DNA of 64,000 nucleotides, taken from NCBI GenBank assembly GCA_024196135.1, contig JAMQCK010000001.1, forward strand, positions 372,001 to 436,000, in the 5' to 3' direction. The notes below the pieces were generated by a model. It had not been told where the DNA came from. It made no database searches and saw only the letters and a program-made list of their open reading frames with translations. This document shows, piece by piece, positions 23,238 to 33,821 of the stretch (position 1 is its first letter; every line of letters begins with the position of its first letter). A program made the position numbers and the translations under genes. The stretch comes from Pleurotus ostreatus/Saccharomyces cerevisiae fusant. Taxonomy: Eukaryota > Opisthokonta.

Positions 23238-24862
23238 ATGCTCCTCAAACTCGTCCCCGTCGCGCCGCAGCCTACGGTGCTCTTTTCCCTCTCGTTCCAG
23301 AACATTGAGACGCGGGGCGTCGACAGCATCCCGCCGGCATGGGACAACCAGCTCAAGTCGCTACTGATGGACGAACTCGAAGTCCCCCAAGGGACGCATG
23401 CATTAGACAAGGCAGCCGGTATTCCGAGCCTACTGGACGAGGTATCGCTTGACATCCCGTCGCTGACGGTGTCGTGTCGCTTCCTCGACGGCGCGCTCGA
23501 GGAGTGGCCTCTCATGGAGAATGAGTGCTTGGAGAAGCTGGATCGCGTCGTCGCCGACGTGAGCCAGTCGGCCGAGGAGGCTCAAAGGGAACAGCGTCGC
23601 GCGGAGATCGTCAGGGAGATCGATGCCGAACGGCTCCGCGAGCGAAACCAACTAGACACGCCCGCGCAAGTCCGGCACAAGAAGCATAAGTCGCTGTTGA
23701 AGTCGATGTTCTCGTACGTGCTACAGCTTCTCCGGATACGCGTCGTTACTCACCCTTCGTCAGGTCGAAGAAGTATCATCACCTGGCCTCACCCGCGTCG
23801 GCGTCTTTCCCATCCATCCTTCCTCCCACGAAATCCGCCGAGCAGGCCCTAGAGGAGCTTGATGCGGCCTCGTCGGGCATGTCGGCGCGTGCGTTGCGGC
23901 GAAGGGCGCGATCCACGTTTGTCGACGTCTTTCGCCGCTACGTCCTGCCCGAGCTATCCTCTCGATTCCCTCCGGGGGGCTACTATACTTGGGTGACGGC
24001 GAGCATGATCCGTCGGGCCCATGCGCGCATGGACGAACTCATCCAATTGCCTGAAGCGAGCGTGTCATACCACCGCGCTCACATGCCCGTGCCCGCTGTC
24101 TTCGCCTCCGCCTCCGCCTCCACGCCTACCTCCCCGGCCATCGCCCTGCCATCCGACGACGAAGACGACGAGACGGATACGGATGCGAGCTCGATCCGCA
24201 CGCCGACGGGCTCCGAGATGCCGTCCTGGCGACAGTCGTACTACTCGTCGATCTCTTCGTGCTCGTCGTTCGCATCGGTCATTGGTGAGGCTCAGCAACG
24301 CCTAAGGCCGCAGGACCGGGAGGAGTATGAGGCGTTCTCGACGTTGGTGCGGCGACTGCAGCACCTGCTGATCGAGGCGCAGTACCGGCGGGAGCAGGAG
24401 GAGGACGAGCTGCGCGCGCAGGAAGCGGTGATCGAGGTGCGGAGCCGGCGGCGGGCGTGGCTGAACAAGCAGCTCGTCGGGTCGGGGTTGCACGACCTGG
24501 GTCACTCGTCGCCGTACCAGAGCTCGCGGCTGTCGCAGAGCTCGTGGTCGGCAGAGGACTACGAGTACGAGTACGAGCCCGCGCCGGTGTCAACGATGCG
24601 CCACTTGATCTACGAGACCGACTCGGAGGTGGACGACGAGGACGAGGATGCACGTGAGCTGGAATTGGCACTCGACCTGAAGACCCACGGGATCTCCTTG
24701 CGGCGTCGGTTGGACGAAGGAGGCGGGGTGGAAGTGCGGAAGCCGGCGCTGCCTGTGGACGTCGCGCTCTTGCGGCGGATGGAGCTGGGGTTCGAGGAGA
24801 GCCTGCGCGGCCCTGTGCATATTGTTGGCCACGACGAGTGGCCGGTGGAGGGTGACTACTGA
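23238..24862 (+). CDS. Hypothetical protein (conserved-looking, acidic)
   Basis: Two exons, 23238-23713 and 23764-24862, join in phase over a 50 nt intron, giving 524 aa. The ATG at 23238 (MLLKLVPVAPQPTVLFSLSF) is preferred over the in-frame GTG upstream. Residues 110-160 form a charged helix likely to be a coiled coil (EEAQREQRRAEIVREIDAER). The second exon begins with a basic helical region (RALRRRARSTFVDVFRRYVLPEL, GGYYTWVTASMIRRAHARMDEL). It continues with a Ser/Asp-rich disordered part and another charged helix (LIEAQYRREQEEDELRAQEAVIEVRSRRR). The end is acidic (DSEVDDEDEDARELE). No known domain or catalytic motif is recognised. A TATA-like element lies about 110 bp upstream. Confidence 0.72.
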
Positions 24863-25512
24863 GTTGCGCTCCCCAGGACACTGTTCGCAGCGGTGGTATA
24901 CCATCGCTGGTCACGACACGAAAAGTCACTCGTTTATTCTGCTTCACTTTCTCAATCCTATTCCTCCTTCACGCATACGACGACCTCACCTGTGTCATGG
25001 TCTCCTTCCTCGTCTCCGCCATGGTCTCTCTCCTCGCCCATGGTCGTCTTCACCATGTTCATGGTCTCCTCACCTCTCTTCATGATTTGCAACACGCATA
25101 CATACTTATCGGGTCTCCTGCATGCTCATTGCTAATGTGTATACTAGCCGTCTCTCCTCCCATCATCTGCTACTTGCATGCTTTACACATCGACTCGCCG
25201 TGCATCCTCACATCGACGCACTTGTTTCTCTTGCATCACTTCCCCGTACATTCTTGTTGGACTCTAGCCGTTTTATGATATTGTGGTTTGGTGATACCAG
25301 TGCTTTTCACACCCAAGTGGGAACAAGGGCAAGCAGGCCCGTCGAGAACAAAGGCAAAGGCAACAATAGACCTCGGACCGGAACAATTAAGGGTCATTGA
25401 TTGATTGCACGTGCTTATGCATGTGTTGACTTGTTTGCCAACCTCATTAGCGGAAGCTGAAGCGCGTCGCGTTCACAGTTTCGCCACTTGATTCCCCCCA
25501 TCACCTCTCGCA
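24863..25512. other. Intergenic region
   Basis: About 650 bp between two genes on the same strand. It is pyrimidine- and AT-rich with a cluster of catggtctc-type words near 24997-25080 (low complexity). It probably holds the 3' UTR of the gene before and the promoter of the gene after. No gene seen. Confidence 0.55.
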
Positions 25513-27523
25513 ATGTCCACGACCTCCAAGCTCCCCAGCCCTGCTCCCTCTCCCAGAGGCCTGGGCAAGCGTCGAGAACGGTCGTTTGAGCGCCGCGAGG
25601 AGAACGACATCCCAACCATCGCCACCGCCGACGCCTTGAACCCTTCAAAGAAACCTAAGCTTGTGTCCGAAGCTCACACCTCTGGTATATACCGAGTGGC
25701 GTGCCATTAACTCTATGCTAATAAGGCTTTGCAGAGGAGGACGACGATTACGAGGAGCTGTATGGCAACCTCCCCCCGAGTATGTTCCCACGTCGATGCT
25801 GTTAAGCGCCGAGCTCTGAACGCGCCCCAGGACCTCCTGCGCGGCTGCATGTCACACCACCGAAGCCCAATCCAACCTGGAAGCCGGTGTATGCTGGGGA
25901 GTACTCTGATGAGGACGAGGAAGGCGAGGAAGGTACGGAGTGCCCTTTTCTGGCCCTGTAGCCACTGACATGCCGGACCCAGCACGCCCCACTGCTCTTG
26001 AGCCGCAACAACAAACTCGCTCCCCTTCCAAATACCCCCAGTCACTCCGCTCGTCCCCACAAGTCACCCTTCCCGATCAGTCGGTCACCGTCGTGTACGT
26101 CGACTGCGAGCCAGTATACCCGAAGCCGGTGGATGCTCGATTGCGAAGCACACTGAGCGTTCTCGATGTCGCACTATCACAGAGTGCTATCGGGAAGCAG
26201 CCTCTGGCCGCCTCCGCGCCGTATGACGTCGAACGTGCCCCGACTCGCCTTCCGACACGGTCCCCAACATACTCGCCTGCGCTGCCCTCTAGCAATGGTC
26301 AGGACGAGCGTGCTCAATCCCTGGACCAGGATGCTGCGCTACAGCGCTCGGCAGAGCTCCACATGGAAGCAACAGAGCTCGTGCCAGTCCTCCTCGAACA
26401 GAATGCCATGGAACGTGCCAAGAATGAACGCCTGCGCGAGGACGTTGACTACTACCGCAAGGATGCGGACGACCAGAGGGCGATGGTCGACAATCAGCGT
26501 ATCGCCCTGGATCTCTACCGCGCCAAGGTAGGCGACCTTACCGGCTTGGAGTTGGACCGCGATATTCACCAGACGAAGGTCGACCTGTCGACTGCGGGCA
26601 AGCGCATCTCCGACCTGGAGTACCAGATCGAGTGCATTGTGGGGATCATCGATGCGCACAAGCATCACCCCGAAGGAAAGGCGGTTGGTCAGGCCTACCT
26701 TGAGTGGAAGGCCAACTTCCAGCGTGGATACGTGCCCGCGGAGGTTGCCGGACTTCGTGACTACTCGGCTTTGCGCCTCCCGGACCCATCCGCCACGGCA
26801 TCCTATCCCGTCCAGCAGCATTATGCGCAGTACCAGCAGCCGGCTTTACCACCGACCGGTGGCCCCTCGAGCAGCTCCTACGCGAACTGGGGAACAGGTG
26901 TTGTCCAGTCGCAGCCCCAAGCTGGACCGTCGACGTCGGCGCAAGACAATGCCATCCCAATCCCGGATATCCGCGAGCTGCAGCCAAGGCGCCGGCGCGT
27001 TCCTCCAGATAACATTCTGGGGTTGGTCAATATCGTAGGGACCCCCCTCATGGAGCAGGAGTTGAGTGGCCCTCTGCGTCGCACTGTCGAGCGGAATTGG
27101 CACAAGCTCGACCCCGAGACGCGGCACGGATACTCATCATCGTCCTCGTCCTCGTCCCGCGTGAGCCACCACTTCCCGAACACGGACGACACGCCTCCGC
27201 ATTCCGGCGACGAGGAATACGGGCGTCCTCGCGCTCGTCGGCAACGCCAACGGTCTGCGCGGGCTCACTACTCGCGCGCTTACGACTATCGTAGGTCGCG
27301 TGCGTCTGAGCATGGCCACCGCGCGGGTGCCTACGACGAGCGCCGCTACGATGGCTACACCCACGGCCACGACCAGCACCAGTACGGTGCTTATAACGCG
27401 CCTCCTTCGAGCTACGCTCAGGAGCCGCAGCACTCGAGCTACCGCTCGTACGACGACCGCCGCGGACCTCGTGTCGACGAGGGGTACTCGTATCGCTACC
27501 AGGCTTCGCTTGGTCATGCCTAG
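25513..27523 (+). CDS. Hypothetical coiled-coil protein with Tyr/Arg/His-rich tail
   Basis: Four exons join in phase: 25513-25684, 25735-25779, 25831-25932 and 25983-27523, for 619 aa. The N-terminus is basic with RGLGKRRERSFERRE and PSKKPK, a candidate nuclear signal. Exons 2-3 encode an acidic patch (EEDDDYEELYGNLPP, GEYSDEDEEGEE). A helical, probably coiled-coil block (about residues 240-330) contains AMERAKNERLREDVDYYRKDADDQRAMVDNQR and KRISDLEYQIECIVGIIDAH. The tail holds PRRRRVPPDNILGLVNIVGTPLMEQEL, a run of eight Ser, and a low-complexity end rich in Tyr, Arg, His and Asp resembling RNA-associated or phase-separating tails. I recognise no family; nuclear location is an inference. Confidence 0.7.
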
Positions 27524-28655
27524 AGCGGAACATGATGCATAGGCCCTCACACAACGGACTCTTGCCTCATCCGAGAGGGAAAGAGGTACGCTCTTACTCT
27601 CGCTTGCGTACCGACTTCAGGCTGACCTGCTCCGTCCAGACAATCGAACGTTCTTGTCCTGTACTCATGCATCCCCCATTCCACTTATTCCCGGACCCGT
27701 TTTCTTATCACATCAAGTATCCAAATCCCAGTGCTATCGTGTCCGTCTATTATCCCCTTGATATCGTGTCTGTCCCCTGTCCCCTGCATTGTCTTGCTCG
27801 CTTACATACTAATACCTATCATCGTCTTGTTCTGCGGAAGGAAATCAATGTACTATCATCATTTTTGGATAACTGGCATCTCTGTTGAATATCGGTGCAT
27901 GTATATCGGCGTCGGGCGTCTTAAGGACGCGCAGCTGCTGTTGTACTTATCATACCTACTAGTTTCCGTGTCTTGCTACTTACCAATCATCTGATTTTGC
28001 GGCCCTCGTCTTACTGTGCGAGCCTGATGTCCTTTGCCGCTTCAGAGTTCACTTTGCATCCACTCAGCGCGATGGCCATGGCGCTCGTTTTCCCGGATGC
28101 ACGACCTCACTCACCTTGACTGCTCCTCATCGTCGCTCCCCCTTCATACGCTTGCTGCTCGCTACGTAGTACTGTACTTGCCCGTGTTTTCCTTGCTACA
28201 TACGTCTGTACTTGCCTACGTGGCTTTGACGCGCAGCGTCCGGCTCTCAGGAGGCATGGCCCTTGTGAGGCTTGTTGTCCTGCTACTTACAGGCCTACTT
28301 ACCGCTGTTGTTGAATGAATGCTTTGGCAGCGGGCCTATTGCTGTGCCCGCTCGCCTCTCCTGGACCTGGATGTTTTGCGGCGAGACCAAGAACACGGAC
28401 ACAAGACACGAAGGTCAACCAAGGACGCATGATATTCGTTGTACACTGACACCCATACCATCTACGAAGTCTAGTGGTCTATGCATAGGTTGGAACGATA
28501 GCTACAGATACATTGGGTTTGTGAGTCCGTTCGTCTCGACCAGGAAGCGATACAGTGAGAAGGCAGGCGCATATATTGATATCGAGACTGGAGGCGCAAG
28601 CAGAGAACGGTCGCGTCAGAGAAAAGAGACAGTAGTTTTCGTCGCTGGGCGGCGT
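27524..28655. other. Convergent 3' intergenic region
   Basis: About 1.1 kb between the convergent stops of the coiled-coil protein gene (+) and the RNR small-subunit gene (-). It is AT-richer than the flanking coding DNA, especially 27690-28000. It probably contains both 3' UTRs. No gene, tRNA or repeat seen. Confidence 0.55.
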
Positions 28656-30047
28656 CTAGAAGTCTTCGTCGGCATGGCTAAGGAAGGAGGTCAACGAACA
28701 TCCAACTGCAAGCGGCGTAGGACTTACAAGACTTTGTTGGTGGTCGCGTCGGAGGCAGCGCCGTTGCGGACGGCGGCGATTTTGTAGTCGGAGACGCGCT
28801 TTTCGAAGAAGTTCGTCTGAGAGATTGAGTGAGTATGGGAATAGGGTAGAGTAGACGCAGTGTAGGCATAGAATAGCAGAGTAAGCGTTAGACGTACCTT
28901 GCCCTGAAGCGAGATCATATCCATGAAGTCGAAGGGATTCGTCGCGTTCCACACCTTGTCGTTGCCGAGGGCGACGAGGAGGCGGTCGGCGACGAACTCG
29001 ATGTACTGGCACATGAGGTCGGCGTTCATGCCGATGAGGGAGACGGGGAGGGCGTCTGAAAGTGGGTGTTAGGGCATGTTTATAGTGGGGACTTGACAGA
29101 AAGCGCACCGGTGAGGAACTCCTTCTCAATCGCGACCGCCTCCTTGATGATCATCTCGATGACCTCGGGATGCGGGCGACGGCGCATATGGGTCAGCAGC
29201 AGACAGGCAAAGTCGGTATGCATGCCCTCGTCGCGCGTGATGAGCTCGTTCGAAAACGTCAACCCGGGCATGAGCCCGCGCTTCTTCAGCCAAAAGATGC
29301 TCGCAAAGCTCCCACTGAAGAAAATCCCCTCCACCGCCGAGAACGCGATCAGCCGAATCGCAAAGCTCGAGCGCCGATCCGCAATCCAGCGAAGCGCCCA
29401 CTCCGCCTTCTTGCGCACGCACGGGATAGTCTCGACGGCGTTGAGGAGGAACGTGCGCTGGGCGGGGTCGCGGATGTACGTGTCGATGAGGAGGGAGTAC
29501 GTCTCCGAGTGCACGTTCTCCATCATGATCTGGAAGCCGTAGAAGCAGCGCGCCTCGGGGACCTTGACCTCGGCGCAGAAGCGGGTGAGCAGGTTCTCGT
29601 TAACGATGCCGTCGGAGGCGGCGAAGAAGGCGAGGACGTGGGAGATGAAGTGCCGCTCGTTGTCGTTCATACGCTCCTCCCAGTCGTGGAGGTCTTTGGA
29701 GAGGTCCATCTCTTCGGCGGTCCAGAAGGACGCCTCTTCCTTCTTGTACATGGCCCAGATCTGTAGGCGAACGCGTCAGATTAAGGGCGACAGGGCGGTA
29801 AAGGTAGCACGAACCTCGTGGTACTGTATCGGGAACAGAACGAAGCGCGAGATGGAGTCCTTGAGCAGAGGCTCCTCGTCTAAAAGCGATGAGAACGTAT
29901 GCGATCATCAGAGACGCTGTACTCACGTTCGGGACAGTCGACGTCGCCGACGTAGCGGAAGCGCCACCCGTCGTTCTCGTCAGCGAGACCTTGTGCGACC
30001 TTGTCGACGGGCTTTGTGGCCTTCGGAGCAGAGGATGCGGGAGCCAT
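28656..30047 (-). CDS. RNR2: Ribonucleoside-diphosphate reductase small subunit (class Ia R2)
   Basis: Makes the diferric-tyrosyl radical cofactor used by the large subunit to reduce ribonucleotides to deoxyribonucleotides. Six exons join in phase: 30047-29927, 29879-29815, 29760-29109, 29055-28898, 28816-28728 and 28677-28656, for 368 aa, with a short N-terminal extension for the family. Active-site landmarks are all present: the Asp ligand in [18 protein letters not shown] with Glu and His iron ligands and the radical Tyr; Glu in [21 protein letters not shown]; and DEGMH with the last Glu and His ligands. The 22 nt final exon encodes the acidic tail ending DEDF, the peptide that docks onto the large subunit. 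The promoter carries four ACGCGT boxes, which fits G1/S regulation. Confidence 0.97.
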
Positions 30048-30153
30048 AGTGTGTAAGCTTAGGCGGAGAGCGCTTCTGAGGAGAGGTGATGTGATGGAGA
30101 GCAGGTAATCGCCCGCGTCTTTTAAGGCGCGTCGGATTGACATCTATTGACAG

Positions 30154-30229
30154 ACGCGTCGGACGCGCTGTGTACGCGTTGTTGACGCGTCTCGTTGAAT
30201 GAGGCGACATGAGAGGACCTAGGACGCGT
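30154..30229 (-). promoter_or_regulatory. Cluster of MCB (ACGCGT) elements upstream of RNR2
   Basis: Four exact palindromic ACGCGT hexamers lie at 30154-30159, 30174-30179, 30185-30190 and 30224-30229, with an ACGCGC at 30163-30168. They sit 107-182 bp upstream of the RNR2 start codon. ACGCGT is the MluI cell-cycle box bound by the MBF (Mbp1/Swi6-type) factor, which drives S-phase genes including RNR in yeasts. Regulation in this organism is inferred. Confidence 0.8.
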
Positions 30230-31165
30230 CTCCATTGCGTGATCGCGCAAAGAGATACGAAGCCGGGAACAGCGCAGACCGGTCGTGGGCCCAGCGTCCT
30301 GACCAGGCGCCGTTCCAGGCGGGACTGCATCTGGGCACAATGGACGTACCTTGTCAGTGTGAGTCAGGCATGCAATCCATATGAAAGAGCGACAAACGGG
30401 GTGCGCATGCACAATGGAGAACATGGTCGTCCCGGCCACCTTCGACGAGGACGCGGCTGGTTCTGAGAGTCTGGATTCGGCAAAGACAAGCACTGGAATT
30501 GTCCTAGTGCAGAGAAACGCGAACGAGATCCAGACCAAGACTTCTCCGGAAAGAGAAACTTCAATTCGGAGGGGCATTATGTCGTTTCGCTGCCTATGAG
30601 GGAGAGGGCATATGACAGTTCGAACATGGCCAGAATTCGAGAAGCGCGCAATGCCACGCGACTTGTCACGCGCGCGGTATGTCACACGCGCGTGATCATG
30701 GGTAATTGGGCAAACGTATGCCTATGCTCCTCTTCAGCAACGTCTATGGTGAATTTGAGGTCGTATTTGGTTGTCCCCCGGTCGTGTGCACTCTCCTTGA
30801 AACATGCTAGAGTTTTCGCTATCTTTCCTGTACAGTTTTGGCAGGGCAAACGCCGATTTTCTCGAGGAGGCGGTAAGTCATCCATGGATGCAACTGACGA
30901 CTTCAGAAGGAACACCCGAGATACATCTCGGAACATAAGCTCATACGGGCATGCAACCTAGCGAACGCCGCCGTCCGCGCCGCTTACTCGACACCCATCT
31001 CACGCTAGGTGGACTTGACAGTTCGTTCGCCGCCAAAGCCCCGCGACTTGGCTCCCCGTAGGCGGCGGGGTGTACGTCAGTCGCAACGCATTCAATCTTA
31101 TCATATATAAGAGACCCTCACTAGTATGACTTCCTGCGCTTCCCCTCTCGGAGCACCCTTCCATA
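30230..31165. other. Divergent intergenic region (RNR2 / P450-1)
   Basis: It lies between the RNR2 promoter elements and the first P450. No gene is recognised. A TATA element precedes the P450 at its right end. Confidence 0.5.
31104..31110 (+). promoter_or_regulatory. TATA box of P450-1
   Basis: TATATAA, about 55-60 bp before the P450-1 start codon in an otherwise GC-rich region. Confidence 0.5.
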
Positions 31166-33423
31166 ATGCTGCTCGCCGTCGTTCAAATTTCCTTCGTCTC
31201 TACTTTACTTTACTTGCTGTACAAGCGTGTGTCCGGTGCATCCTCCAGACGACCGCCACTCCCTCCGGGACCACCGGCTTACCCTGTCATTGGCCATCTA
31301 GGAATCCTGCCAGAGGATGAAGAGCGTGCGTACAAAGAATGGGGTCAGAAATATGGTGAGCGCACTCCTTGCTCAACAGGGTCAAATTTTCAACTGAAGT
31401 GGTCTGTGTAGGGTCGGACGTTATTCACGTCAACATGCTCGGGCAGCACATTATCGTGCTCAACAGCGCAGAGGCGGCGACGGACCTGCTCGACAAGCGC
31501 GGGTCCATCTATAGCGACCGACCGGCGTTTGCGTTTTTCAAATCGTATGTGAACAGTCACCACCATGAACAACCTGTCGTCCCTGCCGTACCGCCTAATT
31601 CCCGCACAGAATGGGCTGGCACGACCATCTGACATTCGTGGGTTCCAACGAACCTCTGTTCCCGACCTATCGGCGCCTCTTCCAGAATTTCTTCTCCAAG
31701 TCCGAAAGTCGCAAGTACATGACCCTGCAGGAGAACGAGGCGCGGAAGCTTGTGCAGCGTATCATCAAGGGGCCGGGCGAGTGGCGGAGGTTACTGAGGT
31801 TGTGAGTGCAGCTTTCGCCCAACCCCCATCCCTCTGTCTTGCACAGGTACATAGACTTACGCTGCAGTATACTCACGCCGTACGCAGATACAGCACGGCC
31901 ATCATCATGCAGCTCATCACCGGAGAAGAAATTATCAAGCCCGACGACGAGTATGTCCTCGTCGCCGACCAGGTCAATGCCGCTATGAGCAATGGACCTG
32001 CCGTAGGAGCGGCGGGGCTAGACTTCTTTCCGTGGTGTGAGTCGCCTCCATTTTCTGGAAAGAGACGCAGCTGAGTCCATTTCAGTGAAGTACCTTCCCA
32101 GCTGGTGCGATCCCACCGGCTCGACGGCCTATGTCCGCAAATGGGCCCAAGCTATCGATAGCGTGCAGACTATGCCGCTGCGCAAGGTTGCGGAGATGAT
32201 GGTATGGATGCGCATTTCACGAAATCGGCTCGGACGATGACCCTCGAGCGTGTGTCAGAAACTCGGGACCGCAAAACCGTCGCTCACGTTGGACAAAATC
32301 CTCGAGGAAGAGGCGCGTGTGAGGGCGGGAGAGCCACGCCTGTTGTCCGACTTTAATCTGGAGGGCACTATTGGGGCGGCTTATGCAGGTAGGTGATTCA
32401 ACTTCGGCCATGTAATTTTTATCCACAGTGCGTCGTAGCCGCTCAAGGAACTGTAAGTCCTACTAATCGCAAACATCGTACTCCGTCCTCTAACGCGGGT
32501 CAAACAGACAACCGACACGATGGTCGTCTTCGTCTTCGCGATGACGATGTATCCCGAGGTGCAAAAGAAGGCCAAGGCAGAACTGGATGCGGTCGTTGGA
32601 CCAGATCGGCTTCCTGACTTCGCGGATCGAGAGCAGCTGCCGTATGTCGAGCGGGTGCTGCAGGAGACGTTCCGGTGGGTTATCTGAATATGGGGGTGAA
32701 ATCGAACGTTGTGCTAATGGACGAGCAGGATTTGGCCTTCATTGCGTCTTGGTGGGTTGGCTTCTTTTGAGGCATAGTGAATACACAGCTAATTGCATCG
32801 ACGCAGGCGTTCCGCACAGACTTACCGAAGATGACGTGTATAAGGGCATGTTCCTGCCAAAGGTACTTGACGACCCTTAATACATCGACGTTGCTCACCA
32901 CGGATGAAGGGCTCAATAATCCTCGCCAACGCGACCGCCATTTCGCACGACGAGACGTTCTATACCGACCCCTGGCGCTTCGATCCCGACCGATACATAC
33001 CCAAAGAGCAGGGTGGTCGTGGTGAACCACTGCCTTCTGCGCACTTCGGATATGGGAGGCGGTGAGTTGATCTTTGAGGTCGACTTCCATGGGCACCGTG
33101 TCCTCACCCGCATGATCCAGGATCTGCCCCGGCCGCTTCACCGCGGACAATTCGGTGTTCATGGCCATCGCAACGATGTTGCATGTTTTGCGATTCGAGA
33201 AGGCGGTGGGTGAGGATGGGAAGGAGATTGCGCTGGACTTCACGACGGTGGAATATGCAAGGGGGTTGGGGAGGTACGTTTTGAGGAATAACTCATCGAG
33301 CTGGACAAGGATGACTAAGATCCCTGCAGTCATCCGAAGACCTTTCCCAGCGTCATCTCAGCGGCGAGCGAAAGAGCTGCTGAGCTCGTTGCGGGTTATA
33401 ATCTCTGTACGATCCCCGTGTGA
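31166..33423 (+). CDS. Cytochrome P450 monooxygenase, copy 1
   Basis: Membrane-anchored fungal P450 of the O-methylsterigmatocystin-oxidoreductase-like type common in Agaricomycetes. It starts MLLAVVQISFVSTLLYLLYKR (ER signal anchor), followed by the proline hinge PPLPPGPPAYPVIGHLG. Later exons read DVIHVNMLGQHIIVLNSAEAATDLLDKRGSIYSDRP, MGWHDHLTFVGSNEPLFPTYRRLFQNFFSKSESRK and KYLPSWCDPTGSTAYVRKWA. The I-helix is AQETTTDTMVVFVFAM, the K-helix motif is ETFR, then IWPSLRLGVPHRLTEDDVYKGMFLPKG, the PERF-like WRFDPDRY, and the heme-binding loop FGYGRRICPGR with the Cys ligand. The last exon ends LVAGYNLCTIPV at 33423. About a dozen short introns interrupt it. All key motifs are intact. The substrate is unknown. 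Confidence 0.9.
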
Positions 33424-33821
33424 CCTCCTTGTCGCTATCATGCTATCGGAACCTCGACTGACAGTGAATGAACGTATTCCGGCACGATTGGGATGCGCTC
33501 TCACCCGTAGCTTGTGAAGGTACGTGACGCTGACTTCTTTCAGTTGACTTGCGGTCAGGCGAGACATCCATGTATAGCAGAAGGCGGGGACTTGCGATCC
33601 ACTTGACCTTGCTTCTCGACAGGTGTCGGTCTCTCCCGTGGCCCATCAAGAGGACGTGCATCAGCAACTCAACGCCGCCCCGTCTTCAGCGTGCGACATT
33701 GGTCGACCCATGACAGGCTGATGAGGCCACGCTCGACCGACCAGCGTCTAGCGATCCCGCGTCTCTCATCTCCAGCCCAGCCGTTGACGAGCTTTCCTCG
33801 CGCATCTGCTAAACGTCCAGC
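33424..33821. other. Spacer between the tandem P450s
   Basis: A 398 bp spacer that must hold the 3' end of copy 1 and the promoter of copy 2. No gene and no clear TATA element seen. Confidence 0.55.
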
